A DNA stretch of 56,792 nt from Gammaproteobacteria bacterium (GTDB taxonomy: Bacteria; Pseudomonadota; Gammaproteobacteria; SZUA-229). The stretch lies in assembly GCA_029882355.1 (NCBI GenBank), contig JAOUKV010000021.1, positions 1 through 56,792 on the forward strand. The letters are read 5' to 3'. The notes beneath the pieces are model-generated. The model saw only the letters and a program-made list of their open reading frames with translations. It was not told the DNA's origin and searched no databases. Below are positions 42,959 to 52,909 of the stretch, piece by piece (position 1 is the stretch's first letter; each line of letters starts with the position of its first letter). Position numbers and translations under genes: made by a program.

Positions 42959-44170
42959 CTAACTCAAAGTTATCTTCGCAAACTTCCTCTTCCCAACCTG
43001 AAACACCCTCTCCAACCCAGCCTGAACTTTTAACTTCTTATCTTCAATCTTCTCACCATCCATCTTCACTGCCCCCTGCTGAATCATGCGCAGTGCATCT
43101 GAAGTACTACCGGTTAAACCGGCATCCTTGAGCAGGTTGGCGATAGGATAGCCTTCAGCATCAACCTCAAACGTAAACTCTGGAATATCATCGGGAATTT
43201 TATTTTTAGCGAATTGCGCAATAAAACCTTCGCGTGCTTCCGTCGCTTCATTTTCAGAATGAAAACGTGTGATGATTTCTTCAGCGAGCAGGAATTTAAT
43301 GTCGCGTGGATTTTTGCCGGCTTCCATGTCTGTTTTGAAAGCTTCGATTTCTGTCAATGGACGGAAACTGAGCAATTCAAAATAACGCCACATTAAATCA
43401 TCGGAGATGGACATGATTTTACCGAACATGTCCTTGGGTGCATCATCAACACCGATGTAGTTGTTCAGTGACTTGGACATTTTCTGCACGCCGTCGAGGC
43501 CTTCGAGAATCGGCATGGTCAGAACCACCTGCGGTTTCTGGCCGTGCTGTTCCTGCAACTGGCGTCCCATCAGCAGGTTGAATTTCTGGTCGGTGCCGCC
43601 GAGCTCGACGTCAGCTTTCAGCTCGACTGAATCGTAGCCTTGAATTAAGGGGTAGAGGAATTCGTGAATGGCGATGGCCTGCCCGCCTTTGTAGCGCTTG
43701 CTGAAATCATCGCGTTCCAGCATTCTTGCCACGGTGCTATTAGCAGCCAGTTTGATCATGCCAGCGGCACCAAGATTGCTCATCCAGTGCGAATTGAACA
43801 CCACCTGAGTTTTGCTCTCATCCAGAATTTTAAATACCTGCTGGCGGTAGCTTTTGGCATTTTCCTTGACGGCTTCTTCGGTTAGCGGCGGGCGAGTGGC
43901 GCTTTTACCAGTAGGATCGCCGATCATGCCGGTAAAGTCACCGATCAGGAAAATAATTTCATGGCCAAGATCCTGAAACTGGCGCAGTTTGTTGAGCAAC
44001 ACGGTATGACCAAGATGCAAATCTGGTGCAGTGGGGTCAAAACCAGCTTTGATGCGCAGGGGTCGACCTTCTTTCAATTTAGCGACTAGATCCGCTTCAA
44101 CGAGGATTTCATCGGCACCGCGTTTGATGAGTTCTAATTGGTCATTTATTGATATGTCACTGCTGCTCAT
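42959..44170 (-). CDS. tyrS: Tyrosyl-tRNA synthetase
   Basis: Class I synthetase. Start at the ATG 44168-44170 ([19 protein letters not shown]), 403 residues; an earlier ATG nine codons upstream has no family support. HIGH motif [14 protein letters not shown], signature [14 protein letters not shown], and a C-terminal S4 RNA-binding domain ([20 protein letters not shown]). Divergent from the M23 peptidase gene. Confidence 0.97.
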   Translation of the reverse strand: MSSSDISINDQLELIKRGADEILVEADLVAKLKEGRPLRIKAGFDPTAPDLHLGHTVLLNKLRQFQDLGHEIIFLIGDFTGMIGDPTGKSATRPPLTEEAVKENAKSYRQQVFKILDESKTQVVFNSHWMSNLGAAGMIKLAANSTVARMLERDDFSKRYKGGQAIAIHEFLYPLIQGYDSVELKADVELGGTDQKFNLLMGRQLQEQHGQKPQVVLTMPILEGLDGVQKMSKSLNNYIGVDDAPKDMFGKIMSISDDLMWRYFELLSFRPLTEIEAFKTDMEAGKNPRDIKFLLAEEIITRFHSENEATEAREGFIAQFAKNKIPDDIPEFTFEVDAEGYPIANLLKDAGLTGSTSDALRMIQQGAVKMDGEKIEDKKLKVQAGLERVFQVGKRKFAKITLS

Positions 44171-44311
44171 TACTGATTCCCACACTGGTTTCCACATTAA
44201 AAGCGGTATATGATGCCTGCCGTTTGACTCTTTCTCAACTTATAATGATAAAGTGTTGAAAATAAGAATAAAAAAGAAGCATAAATGACTGTATGCAGAT
44301 GGTCTAAAACG

Positions 44312-44340
44312 TTGACCTATCGGTATTTAGCAACTACATT
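44312..44340 (+). promoter_or_regulatory. Candidate promoter for the M23 peptidase-anmK pair
   Basis: TTGACC (44312-44317), a 17-base spacer and TACATT (44335-44340), 58 bases before the gene at 44399. Five of six and four of six consensus bases. Confidence 0.5.
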
Positions 44341-44398
44341 CTAGCTATTAACACATTTATTTTATTGAAGTTATTTCAAGGGTTCTATTTGGTACGGT

Positions 44399-45805
44399 AT
44401 GGCATTCATCAATCAAGACTTTCGTTTTAAAGAAAAGCACGATAAACATTCTCGTTTACGTTGGCTGTTATTTACCGCTGGCTGTGCTGTTTTGGGTGCA
44501 GTTATCGCCAGTACTAATAGCGGCAGCGAAGGCCTTGACGCTGACATTTTAGCCGCTGATGACTTAAATTCTGAGCATCTACCCGCTTTTATTGAAAATG
44601 AACCAACAGCGGCAACGGCAGTTCGTCTGAGCTTTGAATTAAGCTTGCCCGAACTACAGGCACAGCAGAAAATTATCGATGACATAAACCATGACAGCCC
44701 AAAACAGTGGCGCGAGTTCAAGGTTAAATCTGGCGATAGTCTGGCCAAATTATTCAATCGTGCTGGCATTAAGCCTCAGCAGCTCACCGAGATGATGAAA
44801 TCGGGTGAAGCCGCTAAACAACTAACTCGTATTTATCCCAAAGATATTCTTCGCATCATGACTGATGGTGAAAATAACTTGCTAGGACTGCGCTACGAAA
44901 TCGACCATGAAAATTATTTGATGGTTGAACGCAAGAACGGTGTACTCGAAGTCGATACATTCAAACACGATATTGAAACTCGTACAGCTCACGCCAGTGG
45001 TGCAATTGACTCATCTCTATTTATGGCAGCGCAGGAAGCGGGCATCTCGCAAAATTTAATTATGGAACTGGCTGGTATCTTTGGCTGGGACATCGACTTT
45101 TTACTCGACATTCGCAAAGGTGATCACTTCACTGTGGTTTATGAAGAACTATTTCGTAATGGTGAAAAAATTAAAGATGGCAATATCCTGACGGCTGAGT
45201 TTATTAATCAGGGTAAAACTTATCAGGCGGTTCGTTATACCAATCCTGAAAATAATCGCACCGAATATTTCACCCCCGATGGCAAGAGCATGCGTAAAAC
45301 TTTCTTACGTTCGCCAGTGAACTTCGCTCGTATCAGCTCAGGTTTCACCACCAAACGTTATCATCCTGTACTACACAAATTTCGTTCACACAAAGGTGTG
45401 GACTACGCGGCCAAGCGTGGCACACCAGTTGTTGCCTCCGGCGATGGCAAGATAGTTCACAGAGGCCGTAAAGGCGGTTATGGCCGTGCCATTATTATTC
45501 AGCATGGCAGCAAATACAGCACACTGTACGCACATCTAAATAGCTACAAGAGCAAACTGCGTGTCGGCTCAAAAGTTAAACAGGGACAGACCATTGGCTA
45601 TCTGGGTAGCTCCGGTCTTGCAACAGGTCCACATCTGCACTATGAGTTCCGCGTCAATGGTGTCCACCGTAACCCGTTGACGGTCAAACTGCCAACTGCC
45701 AAGCCTGTCCCTAAACGCTATCTGGCAGATTTCGAGTTGATGACCACGCCTTTGCTGGCTCAGCTGGAACTGCTCACCCGTACTCAGGTTGCTTTAAACA
45801 ACTAA
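44399..45805 (+). CDS. M23 family murein endopeptidase with OapA/LysM-like domain
   Basis: Probable cell-envelope peptidase that cuts peptidoglycan cross-links, of the MepM/NlpD-like type. 468 residues: one N-terminal membrane segment (about residues 21-38); an OapA/LysM-like region at 103-155 (FKVKSGDSLAKLFNRAGI); a linking domain at 200-290; and the M23 catalytic domain at about 305-430. The zinc ligands are present: HKGVDYA gives His331 and Asp335, and HLHYEF gives His412 and His414. Directly upstream of anmK, whose product recycles the anhydro-sugars released by lytic enzymes. Confidence 0.9.
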   Translation: MAFINQDFRFKEKHDKHSRLRWLLFTAGCAVLGAVIASTNSGSEGLDADILAADDLNSEHLPAFIENEPTAATAVRLSFELSLPELQAQQKIIDDINHDSPKQWREFKVKSGDSLAKLFNRAGIKPQQLTEMMKSGEAAKQLTRIYPKDILRIMTDGENNLLGLRYEIDHENYLMVERKNGVLEVDTFKHDIETRTAHASGAIDSSLFMAAQEAGISQNLIMELAGIFGWDIDFLLDIRKGDHFTVVYEELFRNGEKIKDGNILTAEFINQGKTYQAVRYTNPENNRTEYFTPDGKSMRKTFLRSPVNFARISSGFTTKRYHPVLHKFRSHKGVDYAAKRGTPVVASGDGKIVHRGRKGGYGRAIIIQHGSKYSTLYAHLNSYKSKLRVGSKVKQGQTIGYLGSSGLATGPHLHYEFRVNGVHRNPLTVKLPTAKPVPKRYLADFELMTTPLLAQLELLTRTQVALNN

Positions 45806-45820
45806 CTTTGGATTCAAGCC

Positions 45821-46942
45821 ATGTCTGAGTATTATGTTGGTTTGATGTCAGGCACCAGCATGGATGGCATCGATGCTGTCGTAGTTGATTTTTCCAGCAG
45901 TAAAACCCCAAAACTGATTTGCACATATAGTCACCCCTTGCCCGTCGATGTTTATAGAGAGCTTCTGGCCAGCCGTGAACTTGCCGATGATAAACTCAAC
46001 CAGCTGCATGCCTTAGATATTCGCCTCGGTGAGATATTTGCCGAAGCCACTCTGGCCTTATTAGATAAAGCCAAACTCACCGCTAAAGACATTGTCGCCA
46101 TTGGCAATCACGGCCAGACCATTCGTCACCGCCCCGATGCAGATCAACCATTTTCATTACAGATCGGTGATGCAAAAACACTGGCACAAAAAACTGGTAT
46201 TCGCGTAATCAGTGATTTTAGAACTGCTGACATTAAAGCCGGTGGCCAGGGAGCTCCCTTAGCACCGGCTTTCCACAAAGCTGTTTTCCAAAGCGAAACT
46301 GAAACTCGCGGCATTCTTAATATTGGTGGTATTGCAAATATCACCGTATTACCGGCTGACAAATCACTGACTGTTACTGGCTTTGATACCGGCCCCGGTA
46401 ACAATATGATGGATGCGTGGATGGCAAAAACCCACAATAAAAACTTTGATAAAAATGGTGAGTTTGCACGAAGTGGGCAAATCAATGAGGACTTACTGAA
46501 TTTATGTTTGAGTGATGTTTATTTTAAAACTACGCCACCGAAAAGCACCGGTTTCGAGCAATTCAATCTGGACTGGTTCAATCAACAGCTCAAAAATAGT
46601 GGCAATGAAAAGCTGAATGCCGCAGATAGGCAAGCCACCCTTTGCGAATTAACCGCGCGTAGTATCGCTGATGCCGTTGTAAGTACAGCAGACATTAATC
46701 ATCTACTGGTTTGTGGTGGTGGTGTACACAATAGTTATTTAATGGGGCGAATTCAACTCGCGTTACCAAACTGCAAAGTAGAATCAAGCGAAGTTTGTGG
46801 TGTTCACCCGGATTGGGTTGAGGCGATGGCCTTTGCCTGGTTAGCGAAACGAACCATTAACCAGCAAACAGGTAATTTACCTTCAGTCACTGGTGCAAAA
46901 AAAGCAGTAATGCTTGGCAGTATTACTAGCGTTTATCCATAG
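45821..46942 (+). CDS. anmK: Anhydro-N-acetylmuramic acid kinase
   Basis: Cytoplasmic enzyme that opens and phosphorylates anhMurNAc to MurNAc-6-phosphate in peptidoglycan recycling. 373 residues: YVGLMSGTSMDGIDAVVVDF at the start, AIGNHGQTIRHRPD, GFDTGPGNNMMDAWM, and VCGGGVHNSYLMGRI. 15 bases after the M23 gene. Its last 17 bases overlap the 3' end of the convergent citrate synthase gene. Confidence 0.97.
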   Translation: MSEYYVGLMSGTSMDGIDAVVVDFSSSKTPKLICTYSHPLPVDVYRELLASRELADDKLNQLHALDIRLGEIFAEATLALLDKAKLTAKDIVAIGNHGQTIRHRPDADQPFSLQIGDAKTLAQKTGIRVISDFRTADIKAGGQGAPLAPAFHKAVFQSETETRGILNIGGIANITVLPADKSLTVTGFDTGPGNNMMDAWMAKTHNKNFDKNGEFARSGQINEDLLNLCLSDVYFKTTPPKSTGFEQFNLDWFNQQLKNSGNEKLNAADRQATLCELTARSIADAVVSTADINHLLVCGGGVHNSYLMGRIQLALPNCKVESSEVCGVHPDWVEAMAFAWLAKRTINQQTGNLPSVTGAKKAVMLGSITSVYP

Positions 46943-48080
46943 AGACGTATTCACGCGACTCACAACCTGTGTAGATTTGTGTAGGTCTGAAAATACGATT
47001 ATCAGCAAGCTGCTCACGCCAATGAGCCATCCAGCCTGAGATACGCGCTACTGCAAAAATTGGTGTGAACTGATCAGCAGGTATGCCCATCTCAGTGTAT
47101 AAAATGCCTGAGTAATAATCAACATTCGGATACACGCCCTTGACGCCTAGCTCTTTTTCACAAGCTTTTTCCAGTGCCATCGCAGTTTCAAACATCGGAC
47201 TTAGATTGCCTTTTTTCTCAGCATACTCGGCCATTAATTTTTGCAGTACCGTCGCACGCGGGTCTTTTGTTTTGTACTCACGATGCCCCATGCCCCAGAT
47301 CACTTCTTTATCTGCCAGTCTCATGTCCAGCCAGTCATCAACGTTCTCGGGTCGACCAATCTCTTCCAGCATACCAACCACACGCTGATTAGCACCACCA
47401 TGCAGAGGACCGGCCAGCGCACCAATGGCGGCTGAAACCACCAGAAAGGGCATCGCCAGTGTTGAGCCACAGACCATAGCTGTAAAAGTTGAAGCGTTAA
47501 TAGTATGCTCAGCGTGCAGCACCAGACAGGCATCCATAATGCGAACTTCCAGCGGATCAGGTTCTTTGCCTTTCATCATGTACAAAAAATTTTCCGCGTG
47601 AGTCAGGTCCTCGCGTGGTTCAACAGGATCATAGCCGTTACGTACGTGCTCCCACATGGCCACGATGGTCGCCATACGGGCAATAATTTTTATCGACATG
47701 GAATGAATAAAATAATCGTCTTCTTCATCATAACCATCGGTTAAGATTTCTTCACCGCCGTAGAACATGCCCAGACTAGATATCGCCGTTTGCAGCATTT
47801 CCATAGGGCGGCCACTGGGTGGCAAATATTTCATGATTTCACGAACGTTATACTTAACGCGACGTTCGCCGCGCAGCTGTCTGTCAAATTCTTCGAGCTC
47901 ATAACTCGAGGGTAATTCGCCATTCAGCAACAGCAGAGAAGTTTCTTCGAAGGTGCTATTTTCTACTAACTCACCGATATCGTAACCACGATAAGCCAGA
48001 ATGCCTTTTTCACCATCAATGGATGAAATAGTAGATTTTGTAGCAGGTACACCTGCAAGCCCAGGCACATATTCGTTCAT
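46926..48080 (-). CDS. gltA: Citrate synthase, short (386/384-residue) type
   Basis: Condenses oxaloacetate and acetyl-CoA. 384 residues from the ATG at 48078-48080 (MNEYVPGLAG); a start two codons upstream is also possible. Catalytic residues, counting from that earlier start: His229 in GPLHGGANQRV, His268 in WGMGHREYKTKDPRA, Asp323 in PNVDYYSGILY. The length is about 40 residues below the NADH-inhibited hexameric GltA of enterics, and it lacks their N-terminal domain, so it belongs to the dimeric type shared with Gram-positives and archaea. A 2-methylcitrate synthase cannot be excluded, but no prp genes are nearby. Confidence 0.88.
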   Translation of the reverse strand: MNEYVPGLAGVPATKSTISSIDGEKGILAYRGYDIGELVENSTFEETSLLLLNGELPSSYELEEFDRQLRGERRVKYNVREIMKYLPPSGRPMEMLQTAISSLGMFYGGEEILTDGYDEEDDYFIHSMSIKIIARMATIVAMWEHVRNGYDPVEPREDLTHAENFLYMMKGKEPDPLEVRIMDACLVLHAEHTINASTFTAMVCGSTLAMPFLVVSAAIGALAGPLHGGANQRVVGMLEEIGRPENVDDWLDMRLADKEVIWGMGHREYKTKDPRATVLQKLMAEYAEKKGNLSPMFETAMALEKACEKELGVKGVYPNVDYYSGILYTEMGIPADQFTPIFAVARISGWMAHWREQLADNRIFRPTQIYTGCESREYVSMDKR

Positions 48081-48144
48081 AAACACTTCCTATAAATACA
48101 AGCGCATAGCTTAACAAACAACAGATTAAATGTATTCCACAACT

Positions 48145-48167
48145 AAAAAAGGCGCAACACGCGCCTT
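48145..48167 (-). terminator. Intrinsic terminator downstream of erpA
   Basis: On the minus strand AAGGCGC pairs with GCGCCTT across GTGTT and is followed by a T tract (TTTTTT counted with the stem end) and AG. 27 bases after the erpA stop. Confidence 0.88.
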
Positions 48168-48193
48168 GCATCAATCTTATATCATTCAGATAC

Positions 48194-48568
48194 TTAGACT
48201 GAAAATGAAGACCCGCAACCACAGGTGGTTTTCGCGTTAGGATTGCTAATAACAAAACGTGCACCTTCCAGCCCTTCGAGATAATCCACCGCTGAACCGG
48301 CCAGATACTGCATACTCATGTTATCAATCAACATAGTGACACCATCTTTCTCTATTTTGATATCATCATTACCTACATTTTCGTCAAAATCAAAACCATA
48401 CTGAAAACCTGAACAACCACCACCACTAACGGTAACGCGTAACTTCAGGTTTGGATTACCTTCTTCTTCAATAAGTTTTTTGACCTTAGCGGCCGCTGCA
48501 TCAGTGATTTCAGCGTTCTGTTCGATCACACTGGGACGCATAGGGGTAAATGAAACTTCAATACTCAT
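48194..48568 (-). CDS. erpA: A-type iron-sulfur cluster insertion protein ErpA
   Basis: Carrier that delivers Fe-S clusters to apo-proteins, including enzymes of isoprenoid synthesis in E. coli. 124 residues with the three ligand cysteines Cys52 ([12 protein letters not shown]) and Cys116/Cys118 ([11 protein letters not shown]). The N-terminus [20 protein letters not shown] is of ErpA type. Adjacent to bactofilin and the argC group. Confidence 0.95.
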   Translation of the reverse strand: MSIEVSFTPMRPSVIEQNAEITDAAAAKVKKLIEEEGNPNLKLRVTVSGGGCSGFQYGFDFDENVGNDDIKIEKDGVTMLIDNMSMQYLAGSAVDYLEGLEGARFVISNPNAKTTCGCGSSFSV

Positions 48569-48682
48569 AACTCTGTACCATGACTGTATGCTACTGCAAA
48601 TATTAGATGCCGTTAATGTAGCATTACCCGAGTAAAACAGTCAAGTATTACACAAGCACCCTTTACTCGGATCCGGTCTTCT

Positions 48683-49114
48683 TTAAGCAGATTCAATACC
48701 ATGCGCATGCTCATCATCGCTATCATCAATGACATGATGCTCTAGCAGCTTCTTCTCACTTTCATGAACCATCTTGCCATTAACTTCGGCACCACTGGCC
48801 ATTTCAAGCAGACTATAATGCACATTACCGGTGATACGAGCGCGACCGGAAAGTTCCAGTTTTTCACTGGCATAAACATTGCCGATTACCTCGCCATTGA
48901 TAATGGCATATGAAACGCTGATATCGCCTTCAACACAGCCTTTATCACTTACGATAAATACAGAATTGCCGCCATTCTCGGCAATAGCATTGCCAATAAT
49001 TTTACCGTCCAGATGTAAACCACCATTGAACTTAACATCACCTCGAATTTCTATATCATGCCCGATCAAGGTCTCTATCTTAGATGATCGGATCTTATTT
49101 TTACTGCCCCACAT
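48683..49114 (-). CDS. Bactofilin family cytoskeletal protein
   Basis: Bactofilins self-assemble into filaments through a right-handed beta-helix and often position envelope or peptidoglycan enzymes. 143 residues with the repetitive beta-helix core at about residues 14-115 (IEIRGDVKFNGGLHLDGKII, CVEGDISVSYAIINGEVIGN, KLELSGRARITGNVHYSLLE). The tail is acidic and histidine-rich. Three bases after the coiled-coil membrane protein gene, so the two are probably expressed together. Confidence 0.93.
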   Translation of the reverse strand: MWGSKNKIRSSKIETLIGHDIEIRGDVKFNGGLHLDGKIIGNAIAENGGNSVFIVSDKGCVEGDISVSYAIINGEVIGNVYASEKLELSGRARITGNVHYSLLEMASGAEVNGKMVHESEKKLLEHHVIDDSDDEHAHGIESA

Positions 49115-49117
49115 GCA

Positions 49118-49858
49118 TTATTCTCCTGCCGCTGTTAAATCTGCCCAAGCAAACTGTTCATCAATTGGATCTATTTTACTGGATCTAGCCTTCACTTTAA
49201 CTCTCATAAATTCTGGCTGAAATGTTTCCGATAAGGTTATCACGCCACTAAATTTCTGAAAATATTTCAAATTGAAACGAATCGGATTTTTAGCTTCCTT
49301 CGAAACCTCACTTAATTTAATCACTTTTGCCTGACCGGCATCGGTGCCACCCAGAGTCACATCAATATTACCTCTGGCAAAACTATCATTGCGCCCGCGC
49401 TGGGTAATCATAATCTGATATTGATAAGTACCATTAACCTGATCATGTTTGAGCTGTATCGTTTGTATTATCAAGCTACGTTTAGTGTCACCCGGCGAGA
49501 TAATACTCTTATAGAACGTCAGTTCTTTCCTAAGTTCCAGTGATTCAGCCTGTGCTTCACTCAGTGAAATTTTAAGCTGATCAGAGGCTCCGTCATCAAT
49601 CGTACTATTACGCTCAAGCATAGCAGTCTGACGCTGACTTTCCGAAGTTTCTAACTTTAATTTTTCGATTTGTTTTTCTAAATCTTCAATGTAACTGATA
49701 GCTTCCGCCTTATCGTAACCGGCGACGCGTTGGCCATAAGCAAAAGCCAACCAGCAAATAAAAGTAATCGCACACAGCATGAAGAAAAAATTTAATACCC
49801 ATAATCCAGGTCGTTGAATGGTTATTAAAATTCTTGTTTGTAATGGTTTGTAATTCAT
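49118..49858 (-). CDS. Single-span membrane protein with coiled coil (DUF6776-like)
   Basis: 246 residues of unknown function. One membrane segment at about residues 19-41 (LWVLNFFFMLCAITFICWLA), a heptad-rich coiled coil at about 52-116 (AISYIEDLEKQIEKLKLETS), then a beta-rich domain probably in the periplasm (QTIQLKHDQVNGTYQYQIMI). Its start overlaps the argC stop by one base, and bactofilin begins three bases after it. The conserved pairing with bactofilin suggests a membrane partner for that filament; this is inferred from context only. Confidence 0.7.
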   Translation of the reverse strand: MNYKPLQTRILITIQRPGLWVLNFFFMLCAITFICWLAFAYGQRVAGYDKAEAISYIEDLEKQIEKLKLETSESQRQTAMLERNSTIDDGASDQLKISLSEAQAESLELRKELTFYKSIISPGDTKRSLIIQTIQLKHDQVNGTYQYQIMITQRGRNDSFARGNIDVTLGGTDAGQAKVIKLSEVSKEAKNPIRFNLKYFQKFSGVITLSETFQPEFMRVKVKARSSKIDPIDEQFAWADLTAAGE

Positions 49859-50889
49859 CAGGGCATTAAAGCAGGTCGATTAAGACCTGCTGTCTCCTCT
49901 AGTTCAAACATAATATTCATATTTTGTATGGCCTGGCCTGCAGCGCCTTTGACCAGGTTATCGATCACCGATGACACCACAACAGTATCCCCTCCTTGTG
50001 GCTGGAATACCGAAATCCGGCAGACATTCGCACCGCGTACCGAACGTGTTTCCGGCATGGTGCCTTTCGGTAGCACATCAACAAAAGGTTCATTCTTATA
50101 ACGTTCTTCGTACAGAGCCTGCAGATCAACGTCAGTCTTTTTCAACACGGCATATAAAGTGGCTTCGATACCGCGAATCATCGGCACCAGATGTGGCACA
50201 AAAGTTAAACCTACTGAATGCCCGGAAATACCACATAGTGTCTGGCGAATTTCAGGCAGATGACGATGTCCCTCAACCGCATAAGGTTTAAAACTTTCTG
50301 AGGCTTCGCACAATAAAGCTGCAACATTGGCACCACGGCCTGCACCGCTAACGCCTGACTTGGCATCAGCGACCAGATGTTGGTCCTCAATCAAACCGTT
50401 TTCTATCAATGGCAAAAAGCCCAGACCGACGGCAGTTGGATAACAACCAGGATTAGCTACAACTTTGGCAGTACGCACAGCATCACGATTAATTTCGGGC
50501 AAGCCATAAACTGCTTCAGCCAGAACATCTTCACAAGCGTGTGGCATGCCATACCATTGTTGCCACTCGGCAGCATCTCTCAATCTGAAGTCAGCGGCAA
50601 GATCAATCACACGAACACCTTGCTCTAACAGTTCGGGAACCATTTTCATCGCGGTGCCATTAGGCGTAGCAAAAAACACCAGATCGCATGTGCTCAGCGT
50701 TTTAACATCTGGTTCAGTAAAATAAACTTCGGTGAACCCACGCAAATTCGGGTACGTATCGGCCACCAGCTTGCCAGCTTCTGAACGCGAAGTTACCATT
50801 TTCAGGTCTACTTTGGGATGCGTGACCAGCAAACGCAGCAATTCAACACCGGTATAACCAGTGCCACCTACAATGCCGACGGAAATCAC
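49858..50889 (-). CDS. argC: N-acetyl-gamma-glutamyl-phosphate reductase
   Basis: NADPH-dependent third step of arginine synthesis. 343 residues: nucleotide-binding [17 protein letters not shown] and the active-site cysteine in [18 protein letters not shown] start at 50887-50889 with GAGG upstream. Divergent from hemJ with 112 bases between. Translationally coupled (TGATG) to the downstream coiled-coil gene. Confidence 0.97.
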   Translation of the reverse strand: MISVGIVGGTGYTGVELLRLLVTHPKVDLKMVTSRSEAGKLVADTYPNLRGFTEVYFTEPDVKTLSTCDLVFFATPNGTAMKMVPELLEQGVRVIDLAADFRLRDAAEWQQWYGMPHACEDVLAEAVYGLPEINRDAVRTAKVVANPGCYPTAVGLGFLPLIENGLIEDQHLVADAKSGVSGAGRGANVAALLCEASESFKPYAVEGHRHLPEIRQTLCGISGHSVGLTFVPHLVPMIRGIEATLYAVLKKTDVDLQALYEERYKNEPFVDVLPKGTMPETRSVRGANVCRISVFQPQGGDTVVVSSVIDNLVKGAAGQAIQNMNIMFELEETAGLNRPALMP

Positions 50890-51001
50890 GCCTGCGCCTC
50901 TTTTTTCACTATCTTCAATTTCATATTGTTCTTTTCAGCTCTACTCTTTATCCAGTTTTCTGTATTATGAAGCTTTCGACAGAGTGTAGCGGTTTATTAA
51001 A

Positions 51002-51424
51002 ATGTTATGGGTTAAAGCTTTTCATATTATTTTTATGGTGACATGGTTCGCCGCCTTGTTCTATTTACCACGACTTTACGTTTACCATGCCAGCACTGGG
51101 GATTCTATCAGTAAGGAGCGCTTTAAAATCATGGAGCGCAAATTATTTTGGGGCATAGCCACTCCCGGCGCAATTATTACTATTGCACTTGGCCTCTGGC
51201 TCGCCACGTATTTCCCACAGATTTATTCCAGTCACTGGTTTCAGGCCAAACTGGCCATCGTGGCTCTTCTCGTTATCTACCATATATGGTGCGGCAAACT
51301 GATGATCGATTTCAGAGAAGACAGGAATGCGCGCTCACACAAATGGTATCGTGTTTTTAATGAACTACCGGTGTTCGGCTTGATGGCTGTTATCTTGCTG
51401 GTTGAACTACAACCTGCTTTTTAA
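51002..51424 (+). CDS. hemJ: Protoporphyrinogen IX oxidase HemJ
   Basis: Heme-synthesis enzyme of the inner membrane that replaces HemG or HemY in many bacteria. 140 residues with four predicted spans; the N-terminal KAFHIIFMVTWFAALFYLPR carries the conserved His and Arg. YHIWCGKLMIDF and KWYRVFNELPVFGLMAVILL are further family blocks. Convergent with rppH: the two stop codons overlap within TTAA. Confidence 0.93.
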   Translation: MLWVKAFHIIFMVTWFAALFYLPRLYVYHASTGDSISKERFKIMERKLFWGIATPGAIITIALGLWLATYFPQIYSSHWFQAKLAIVALLVIYHIWCGKLMIDFREDRNARSHKWYRVFNELPVFGLMAVILLVELQPAF

Positions 51425-51888
51425 AGGTATTGCTCCAGTTCTTCCAAAGCCTGTTTATAGACATCCCGCTTAAAAGAGATAATTTCATCTACCGGTGACC
51501 AGTAATCCACCCAGCGCCAACGATCAAATTCAGGTTTATCACAGTCACTCAAATTGAAATCGTTTTCAGTACCAATAAGTTTCAAGTTAAACCAGATTTG
51601 TTTCTGACCGATGCACAGCGGTTTCGAGTGTTTACGCAATAAATGATCAGGAATCATATATCGTAGCCAGTCACTGGTTTGACCTGCAATTTCAACGTGC
51701 TCAGGCAACAAACCGGTTTCCTCCTGTAACTCACGATACATCGCATCCACCGGTGTTTCATTTACATCAATACCACCTTGCGGAAACTGCCATGCATCCT
51801 GACCACAGCGACGCGCCCAGAAAACTTTGCCTTCGGGGTTGCATAAAACAATCCCGACATTAGCCCTATAACCTTTTGAATCAATCAC
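51421..51888 (-). CDS. rppH: RNA pyrophosphohydrolase (Nudix)
   Basis: Removes pyrophosphate from messenger 5' ends and so triggers RNase E decay. 155 residues. N-terminus MIDSKGYRANVGIVLCNPEG is diagnostic; the Nudix box is perfect, GGIDVNETPVDAM then YRELQEETGL. FDRWRWVDYWSPVDEIISFK is the conserved C-terminal block. Confidence 0.97.
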   Translation of the reverse strand: MIDSKGYRANVGIVLCNPEGKVFWARRCGQDAWQFPQGGIDVNETPVDAMYRELQEETGLLPEHVEIAGQTSDWLRYMIPDHLLRKHSKPLCIGQKQIWFNLKLIGTENDFNLSDCDKPEFDRWRWVDYWSPVDEIISFKRDVYKQALEELEQYL

Positions 51889-52122
51889 TTAAACAAAACC
51901 ACCTGTTCTATGAGCCAGCTATAATGCTACACCCATAAAGAATTTATTAATTAGAAAGAATAGTAGCAGACAACACTAAGTACGAACAATGGAACAGGTC
52001 TATGGTTCCCCATAAAATCCAGATTTTATTTTACTCATTCATTTTTCTGGCGCGATTCACTGGTCAGATGCCACACAAGCCTTTACCATCTACCTTCTTT
52101 GAAACTTGTTTTGGAACACGGC

Positions 52123-52785
52123 ATGGCTCTTGCGCTTTTTGATCTGGATAACACACTACTGACTGATGACAGCGACTATCTCTGGGGCTGTTTTTTGAGT
52201 GACAAAGGACTGGTTGATAAGGAGTTGTACGAACAGGCCAATCTGCGCTTTTATCAGGAATACAAACAGGGCACACTCGACATCCATGAATTCCTCAACT
52301 TTGCCCTGACACCTTTAGCAGAAAATGACTTCGATAAACTACAAGCCCTACACACAGAGTTCATGGAGTCATTAATTCGTCCTGTTATGACGCGAGCAGG
52401 GCAAGACAAGATCAAGCAACATCGCGAACAGGGTGACACTATTGTCATCATCACCGCTACCAATAGCTTCGTCACCGGCCCCATCGCCAAAGCCTTTGGT
52501 GTTGACCATCTAATCGCCACCGAGCCGGAAATTATCGATGGTCAGTACACGGGGAAAGTCAGCGGTACACCGTGTTTCCAACAAGGGAAAATCACTAAAC
52601 TGGACGAATGGCTGGAGCAAACGGGTAAAAATCTACAAGACAGCTATTTCTATAGTGATTCACACAATGATCTACCGCTGCTGGAACAGGTCGCACACCC
52701 AATCGCCGTCGACCCTGACGATCAGCTGAGAGCTATCGCTCTAGAACGTAACTGGGAAGTCATTAGTCTGAGAAATAATACCTAG
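52123..52785 (+). CDS. HAD-superfamily IB phosphatase (SerB/HisN-like)
   Basis: Phosphomonoesterase of the haloacid dehalogenase fold. 220 residues from the ATG at 52123, which places FDLDNTLL (nucleophile Asp7, acid/base Asp9) at the N-terminus; a TTG at 52099 would prepend eight residues. Motif II is VIITATNSF and motif III/IV is YFYSDSHNDLPLLEQV. A related gene occupies the same place beside rppH in Pseudomonas, where I recall it reported as a histidinol-phosphate phosphatase; that function is possible here but not shown by sequence. Confidence 0.85.
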   Translation: MALALFDLDNTLLTDDSDYLWGCFLSDKGLVDKELYEQANLRFYQEYKQGTLDIHEFLNFALTPLAENDFDKLQALHTEFMESLIRPVMTRAGQDKIKQHREQGDTIVIITATNSFVTGPIAKAFGVDHLIATEPEIIDGQYTGKVSGTPCFQQGKITKLDEWLEQTGKNLQDSYFYSDSHNDLPLLEQVAHPIAVDPDDQLRAIALERNWEVISLRNNT

Positions 52786-52909
52786 AGCAACAAATTAGAC
52801 CTTCATCACATTTCTGGCATATGCATCGCCCCAAACTCGCACGACAGGCCATATTCTGTTAAAAAGACAGTTAGAATGAATCGTCCATCACAATTAAGAG
52901 TCAAATAAA

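Noticed and set aside
48016-48264. 82-codon minus-strand frame between erpA and citrate synthase
   Set aside because: Overlaps erpA in another frame and crosses the erpA terminator; no family resemblance.
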